A stretch of DNA of 64,000 nt from Debaryomyces hansenii CBS767 (lineage: Eukaryota > Ascomycota > Pichiomycetes > Serinales > Debaryomycetaceae). Each line of letters begins with the position of its first letter. Position 1 is the stretch's first letter. Where the stretch lies: the NCBI RefSeq assembly GCF_000006445.2, contig NC_006049.2, forward strand, positions 992,001 through 1,056,000, read 5' to 3'. The position numbers and the translations under genes are program-made. The notes under the pieces were generated by a model that saw only the letters and a program-made list of their open reading frames with translations, searched no databases and was not told the origin of the DNA. Positions 58,498 to 64,000 of the stretch are shown here, piece by piece.

Positions 58498-58854
58498 ATG
58501 TCATTAGCAGAACAGGTGGAGACCAACTTGGTCCATCATAATCTTTGGAGCAATGTGGAAAGTCACGAAATATTGAACTACAATGATAATAAGATGACCA
58601 TACTAAGAGGAAACCCACCTGCTAAACTAGAGGCATGTGATGCAGATAACAGCACAGAATGGGTGGTACCAAAGCTGATGGGCTTGAAAAATGATATGAA
58701 AATTACGGAAATAGACAATTGGTTTGTTCAGATATCTCAACTTTCGGTTCCAAGAATACGACCTCAGAGAATTACAATTGGCTTAGTGAATGATGATGCT
58801 ACAGTAGTGTATTATTTTATACATGATGGCATTGTGAAGCCTCGTCAAAATTAA
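58498..58854 (+). CDS. SEN15: tRNA-splicing endonuclease subunit Sen15
   Basis: 118-residue small protein. The Sen15 fold is shown by VETNLVHHNLWSNVESHEI, EWVVPKL at the central strand and the characteristic C-terminal strands RPQRITIGLVNDDATVVYYFIHDGIVKPRQN. Sen15 pairs with Sen34 as a non-catalytic partner in the tetrameric endonuclease that excises tRNA introns; it has no catalytic triad itself. Length is close to the 128-residue yeast protein. It is convergent with DLT1, 187 bases apart. Confidence 0.88.
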   Translation: MSLAEQVETNLVHHNLWSNVESHEILNYNDNKMTILRGNPPAKLEACDADNSTEWVVPKLMGLKNDMKITEIDNWFVQISQLSVPRIRPQRITIGLVNDDATVVYYFIHDGIVKPRQN

Positions 58855-59041
58855 CGATTTAATGACCTATTAGTATATTGTTTACGGACTCTGTGTATAT
58901 CTATAAATTCGAGATTCCTGTATTTTAATGCAAATTTATTCCAGACAACCATAGTAGACTAAAGCTCTACTATGAAGACAAGCTCTGGAATGTAGTAATA
59001 TAACTATATTTCGTCATATCTGATGATTAGACGTTATTTTG

Positions 59042-60448
59042 TTATTGGTAGTTTAATTCATTTTCTGAATCACTGATATATCCACTGTACCTCCTATTAT
59101 TAGATTCAGTGTCGCCACTGTATTTCATCACATTGAAGTTGCCATTATCCACAATACTGGGTATGGCCAATTTATTTTTAATGACTGACTTTGAGCTGCC
59201 AGTAGTACTTGTACTGAATTTTCGTCTTCTAGGTTGTTTCACAGAAGATGAAGACCACGAGCCAAACGATGCTGAGGACAAGTTCTTATTCTGAGGATTC
59301 AATTGATCTGAGCTTTCTAAGTTGTTGTAATATCTATCTTTCGGTTGTCTATGCGTACTAAATTTATACTCTGCTGGAACATTTCTTTCGTAACCGTCTT
59401 CTTTATCGCTATTATAATAATGGAATTCGGATCTACTAGACGTTTCCGGGCCAAATAGTGACTGCTCCAACATGTCTGTATCACTGTAGTAAGATCTTGA
59501 CCTAGGGGTTCTTCTAGGTAGTTTGCTGATGTTGCTCGCCACATTATTTTGAAAAAACTGTCCAAGTTTGTCAAATTCAATTATGAAGTCTAAAAGCTCA
59601 CACTCTTTGATTAAATCTGGACCAAACTTAAATTTTTCATATAATTCAATTAAGAGCTTTAAATCAGGAACTTGCTTTTTATCAGTCCTTGGATCATTTA
59701 GGTACTTTTCTGATAAGAAAAGTATAATTTCTCTCAAAGAAAGATGGTTTGGAAAATCAACTTGAGTTAAAACCCGCCCATCAAGCTTGAATCTATCACC
59801 TAAACTTCGTATCACATCTTCATAACAAGCGTTCGGCGGTAGCAAAGTACCCTCTCCGGTTTCACTAATATTTCGTTTTTGAACGTACTCTGGGGGAGAC
59901 ACCCCTGGATGATTTATAATTATATTTTCATTGTACAAAGGACCCGCTTTGACTTTTATTTCACTCACACACTCTTTTAGTTTGGCATCTATCGCCTTGA
60001 CGCATGCCTTCGGCATATCACCTTCAAATGGAATATATACAGACTTGGATGGTATATCATTCAATGCAATTCTATTCTGGAAAATCCTCAGAAAATATAT
60101 GATTAATGCCACCACTAGGAATACTACGCAAACAATAATCACAATGAACATCTTGATTGCAGAATACGATGACTCGGATGTCTGCACAATAACATCGATT
60201 GGTGTAACTGCGATGAAACCAAGCGCAAGTAACACCAAAAGCACCAATGAAAACGAGTATATCCATCTAAATACCCTCTTTGGGAAATTAAACGATATGA
60301 ACCGTGTACTCTCTGTTTCTGGATAAGCCTCAATATATGTAGAAGTAAGTCTTCTTATCGATCTAGCAGGCGAAATTGGCCAACTACTTGAAGCAATAGA
60401 TTCTACTTCACCATGATTACTGACATCTCCTCGATGTCGTATACTCAT
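59042..60448 (-). CDS. DLT1: Dlt1-like membrane protein (defect at low temperature)
   Basis: 468 residues. Two predicted membrane spans (about 63-83, SFSLVLLVLLALGFIAV, and 98-120, KMFIVIIVCVVFLVVALIIYF) are followed by the conserved cytosolic region (NDIPSKSVYIPFEGDMPKACVKAIDAKL, GTLLPPNACYEDVIRSLGDRF and PDLKLLIELYEKFKFG). A Ser/Asn-rich tail follows. Dlt1 is a fungal-only protein of unknown function, named from growth and sphingolipid-related phenotypes in yeast. The protein is longer than S. cerevisiae Dlt1 (~340) because of the tail. It lies 272 bases beyond the EAF1 stop. Confidence 0.8.
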   Translation of the reverse strand: MSIRHRGDVSNHGEVESIASSSWPISPARSIRRLTSTYIEAYPETESTRFISFNFPKRVFRWIYSFSLVLLVLLALGFIAVTPIDVIVQTSESSYSAIKMFIVIIVCVVFLVVALIIYFLRIFQNRIALNDIPSKSVYIPFEGDMPKACVKAIDAKLKECVSEIKVKAGPLYNENIIINHPGVSPPEYVQKRNISETGEGTLLPPNACYEDVIRSLGDRFKLDGRVLTQVDFPNHLSLREIILFLSEKYLNDPRTDKKQVPDLKLLIELYEKFKFGPDLIKECELLDFIIEFDKLGQFFQNNVASNISKLPRRTPRSRSYYSDTDMLEQSLFGPETSSRSEFHYYNSDKEDGYERNVPAEYKFSTHRQPKDRYYNNLESSDQLNPQNKNLSSASFGSWSSSSVKQPRRRKFSTSTTGSSKSVIKNKLAIPSIVDNGNFNVMKYSGDTESNNRRYSGYISDSENELNYQ

Positions 60449-60596
60449 TATTCTCTTTCTATTAATATTATAGACTGTCTTCTTCTATCCAACTATCTGT
60501 GTCATATGTGTAGGCCCTTCAACTTATGGGCTATAGTATAGAAATTAATCAATTGTTTCATTAAATATAATATGATGTAATCACGTGCTATAAGTT

Positions 60597-60617
60597 ACTA
60601 CTACTACTACTACTATT
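60597..60617. repeat. (CTA/TAC)n microsatellite between EAF1 and DLT1
   Basis: Six to seven consecutive TAC units in the 272-base gap between the EAF1 stop and the DLT1 start. Simple sequence, likely length-variable. Confidence 0.7.
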
Positions 60618-60720
60618 ATCCAGTCTACTCTTTTGATAATGTTGATTTATATTACAGAATAGAGATAGTATACAAATATGGAATACGTATAGCAGTAGAC
60701 AATTCATTTGTGTGGATCGA

Positions 60721-60982
60721 CTACTTTTTAGGAACGTTTTTGTTAGAATTTGGTAAATTTGAGGCAGGACCACTGACCGATGAAGATGGTGAAGACGATG
60801 AGGAAGGAGGCATAGATGCTAAGTTTGGTGTAGATTGGCCCGGTATGTTTGAATTGTTACCTAGTCTCTGCTGTTGTTGATGCTTTTGAATTAGTAAGTT
60901 CTTTCTTTGTTCATATTCTAGTTTAGCCATGTTGTTGGGGTCAAGAGGAGCATTTGGAACCATTGGTGAGCCAGGCCTACGT

Positions 60983-61029
<47 letters not shown>

Positions 61030-64000
61030 TTGATGTTGGAGCTGTTGTTGCTGGGCAGTCTTGGCAGCCTTCAACATTTGTAATTGGTTTCTTTCCTGTG
61101 GAGTCAACGTAGCTACCTGAGGTTTCTTTTGGTTGGATGGGGATTGACTCTGTCCGGGTCTATGGGCTGCTGGACCTTGGCCAATTGCACCCAGATGTTG
61201 CAGAGGTGGCTGTTGTTGCTGTTGATTTGCTCTATTTTGCTGTTGCTGTTGGATGTTTGCCAAATACGTTGCTGCCAATTTCGTGACCTGTTCTTTAGTC
61301 AAATTTGGGTTCTTAGTTTGAATCGAGTTTATGATCGCCGATACTTGAGCAGGCGCAAAATGTATCCGTGATTTATTCGCAGGTACACCTGTGGAAGACC
61401 CTTGTCCTTGTGACGGTTGTGATACGGGGACTTGTTGACGTTGGCTTGGTCCCAATTGTTGTTTCTGGCCCTGTTGCAGAAGCGATACTTGTTGGGTCAG
61501 ATTAGGCATTCCAGATAGAGGCATGTTGCTCCCACCCACAGTTGTTTTATTAGAACTAAGCGGCATATTTTGCATTAATGCAGGAGTATTTGGTTGGCTC
61601 GGGCTAATTCCTGTTTTACCAGGTTGATTTTGCTGCTGCATAAGTCTTCTTTGTTTTTGAATTTGCAACAACTGTTGTATTTGTTCTGCAGTGTATGCGG
61701 TACCGTTAGGTGTGGTTGGTCTCTTAGTCATGCCACCTTGTGCCGCCTGCAGTGGTTGTTGCAGTGGAGGTACCTGATTACCAAGGGATCCTGTAGGTGT
61801 ATTCGTAGGACCTCCTTGGACACCAATTTGACCTCGTTGTGGTGGTGGAACACCGACATTCGGTCCTGGTCCTTGAGACGGAGGACGAGGTATATTACCT
61901 TGGTTATTTTGTTGTTGCTTTTGTTGTTGTGCAACGGCAGCTATCATTCTAGATCTGGTAGCCTGTTGGTTGAGATATGCTTCTTGAATTGACTTATCTC
62001 TTTCAAACTTCAATTTCGAGAGCTCAGCAGGTGTTGGTACGCGGTCCATTGGACGCTTTCCATTATTTGGTCCAGGCGTTCCATTATTTGATGCTTCAGG
62101 TGAATTGACATTAGTGTTATTAGCGCTATAGTCGACAGGAGTCCTTCTATGATTCAACTTGGCTATAGCATCTTCTCTTTTTTTCATGCTCTTTCTCATA
62201 GCATCAAATAATGACGCCCAACGTAACCTTCTATGTCCTCGTTGGATCGATTCGTTACCAACCCCTAACGGTGAAATTCTTCTTTTTGTAGTCAGTTGAG
62301 CTCTGTGAGCGTGCTCTAACCACAGTTGAGCCTGATATGAATAGATACCTTTCATATCAGAGAATTGAAATTTTTCGTTTAACTGTATATACCTCTCAAA
62401 ACACTGCCAAGGTGTTCTTCTTTCGATATTTGATTCATATTTCCTAAGGGTAGCAGCTGACGGCAGTAAGTGTTCAGAAATTAAATCCCAGTTAAAACAG
62501 AATTCTGCTACGTAATGGATTAAATGTTTGTCATCTTGTGGTAACCAGATAGTAGGAGATCTGAATTCAATATTTTTAATCAATGGAGGTTTAGGAGGCT
62601 TCAAGTAATTGAAACGGCGGTGAGATTGAAATCCAAAAAGACCCTTTTGGTACTCTGGAGGTCCACTAGAAACATTGGATTTTGACTTATGACTATCGCC
62701 TTCTTTAAGGACTATCTTATACCACTCATCGTCTTCCTCAAATGGGTGTAAAAGTCTTGAAACTGCAATCATTGGAGAATCTACCGGTTTTAAGGCTGGT
62801 GCTGGCATATTACTGTCTTCATTGTCGAAAGCGGTAAATTTGGGCAAATTCTTAATAATGGATTGGTCAATTTTCTTTAAATCGTTAAGATTTGCATGCA
62901 ACTTGAACGGAGCAGAATCTTTTGAATCGCGTCCCATCTCCTTTAAATCATCCTCCGAGAATGTTGGTAGATTAGTTGGTACAATTTCGTCCTCCGGTTT
63001 GGGTCTAGATAAGAGCAACTTTACATCGATGGAAGAAAGCTCAACTTCCTCCTCTGGTATCAATTCATCCACCGGTTTATCCTGCGATGGATCTTCTGAT
63101 ACCTCTTGATCCGCTACTTCTGCCGAATCGATATCATCTTCTTCTTTACGCTGTGGTTCATCGTTTGATATTGGCTCAGTTGATACTTTATCGTCGCTGA
63201 CCACTATATTCTGCAATTCGTTTCCTGTAATTTCCAAAGGAGCACAGTCATTATCAACGTTTATATCATCAATAGCCATAGAATCGGCGCCATCAACTAG
63301 ATCGGTTTCAAGATCGCCATGGATTTCTTCTTCTTCTCTTCTCTCACCTATATGCCATATTCTTTTCCTACGAATGCACATGACTTTACCGTATGTCCAA
63401 TAATCGTTAACAGCCTGTGCCATAGTCACACAACAAGCCTTTTTGTACTTTGAGCCTTCTTTGAAGTCTGCTGCCATCCATTTTCCTTCTTCTAAAAGAC
63501 TATCACCATGGAATGTTTTCTTCCCATTGTTACTCTTAGTATAGATATAAGGATCGTAGTATCTCTTAGGCTGTCTTAATGACCATTTACCCTGTCTTTT
63601 CAACTCCTCAATTCTTGAATATAATACGGCAATCTTCCCTTCAAGTAATGCTAGCTCGTAATTTTCAGTTATTAATGTCTTGTGACTACCTGGCAACAAT
63701 TTAATCAATGGTAAAGTCTGAGTGAGATAGTAGAGTTCTGCCAAAGACGAAACATTCGGAGGTTTTGTTGGATAATGCTCGGGGACGGACAAAATCTCCA
63801 ATTCACCTATATCCCTATTCAAGAAATCTTTGGTTTCAAGATGGATATTCTCCTTTTGCGACTTGACTGGTGGAGCTACTGGTTTCGTGATCTCCGACGT
63901 CGATTTAGAGATACTGCCCGACCTCGAATCACTCAATTGCGAAGAGCTTTTTCTCGAAATCTTGAGTTTCCTATCGTCGCTAATCGACTCAGTTCTTCTT
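60721..64000 (-). CDS. EAF1: NuA4 platform subunit Eaf1/Vid21 (N-terminus beyond the window)
   Basis: At least 1090 residues; the frame is open to the right window edge, so the start lies outside. An HSA helix (about 63390-63480; ADFKEGSKYKKACCVTMAQAV) recruits actin and Arp4. A SANT/Myb domain follows (about 62380-62560; IWLPQDDKHLIHYVAEFCFNWDLISEHLLP, TPWQCFERYIQL). The C-terminal ~450 residues are Gln/Pro-rich with a long glutamine run. Eaf1 is the scaffold of the NuA4 H4/H2A acetyltransferase. Gene identity rests on the HSA+SANT order with the Gln tail. Length fits (S. cerevisiae 982). Confidence 0.9.
60988..61026 (-). repeat. (CAG)13 polyglutamine repeat in EAF1
   Basis: Thirteen uninterrupted CTG units on the plus strand, read as CAG (Gln) in the gene, within a longer Gln-rich stretch with CAA/CAT interruptions. 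Prone to length change between strains. Confidence 0.92.

Noticed and set aside
1..64000. Transposons, LTRs, CRISPR arrays, killer-plasmid-derived or viral sequences, rRNA
   Set aside because: No reverse transcriptase, integrase, capsid or repeat-spacer pattern seen; only one tRNA was found by looking for B boxes on both strands.

Overview
This is a 64 kb stretch of a yeast nuclear chromosome. The window is AT-rich and gene-dense, almost every gene is a single open frame, and the few introns have canonical yeast signals (GTATGT at the 5' end, TACTAAC branch site, AG 7-10 bases later). The gene content points to the CTG-Ser (Debaryomyces/Candida) group: a sphingolipid delta-4 desaturase and a PPPDE isopeptidase, neither of which I know from Saccharomyces cerevisiae, sit among ordinary ascomycete housekeeping genes. 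In BNA2 a CTG codon (14847-14849) falls where the IDO family has serine. A Debaryomyces-like species is my best guess. Leu calls at CTG codons should be read with caution.

Layout. 1-583 (+) is the 3' end of an unidentified gene. 679-11361 (-) holds ARP10 (actin-related), RAD3 (TFIIH helicase), ADK2 (mitochondrial adenylate kinase), LEO1 (Paf1 complex), a SAC7-type RhoGAP and RVS167 (BAR-SH3 endocytosis). 11591-16987 (+) holds an unusual long protein with a C-terminal haem peroxidase domain, BNA2 (tryptophan to NAD) and HTS1 (histidyl-tRNA synthetase). 17034-21837 (-) holds the delta-4 desaturase and an EST1/EBS1/SMG7-like protein. 22243-25603 (+) holds the PPPDE protease, MUM2 (WTAP-like, with a newly modelled intron) and ARP7. 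25683-43704 (-) holds EHD3, ATG21, SEC62, an alpha-arrestin, an EEB1/EHT1-type hydrolase, TPS2, PAB1 and CHD1. 45399-56188 (+) holds RLI1, a tRNA-Ser(AGA), ARX1, BMH1, CDC12 (with intron) and a Zn2Cys6 regulator. After that come a SUN-family wall protein (-), SEN15 (+), DLT1 (-) and EAF1 (-, running off the right end).

The genes do not form operons. Loose themes recur: chromatin and transcription (LEO1, RAD3, ARP7, CHD1, EAF1), ribosome and translation (HTS1, RLI1, ARX1, PAB1, SEN15, tRNA-Ser), and membrane or cell-polarity functions (RVS167, RhoGAP, CDC12, SEC62, ATG21, SUN protein). I saw no transposon, LTR, CRISPR array or rRNA gene.

The points most worth a second look are the peroxidase joined to a membrane-segment/NLS-bearing N-terminus (11.6-13.6 kb), three splice-site-defined gene model corrections (MUM2, CDC12, a possible BMH1 leader intron), a GC-rich island in the 1.7 kb CHD1/RLI1 intergenic region, and sharp base-composition blocks that cut across genes. 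Several long open frames begin at non-ATG codons, so ATG starts were re-chosen for ARP10, the EST1-like gene, the peroxidase and MUM2; RAD3 and ADK2 were shortened to the family-typical start.
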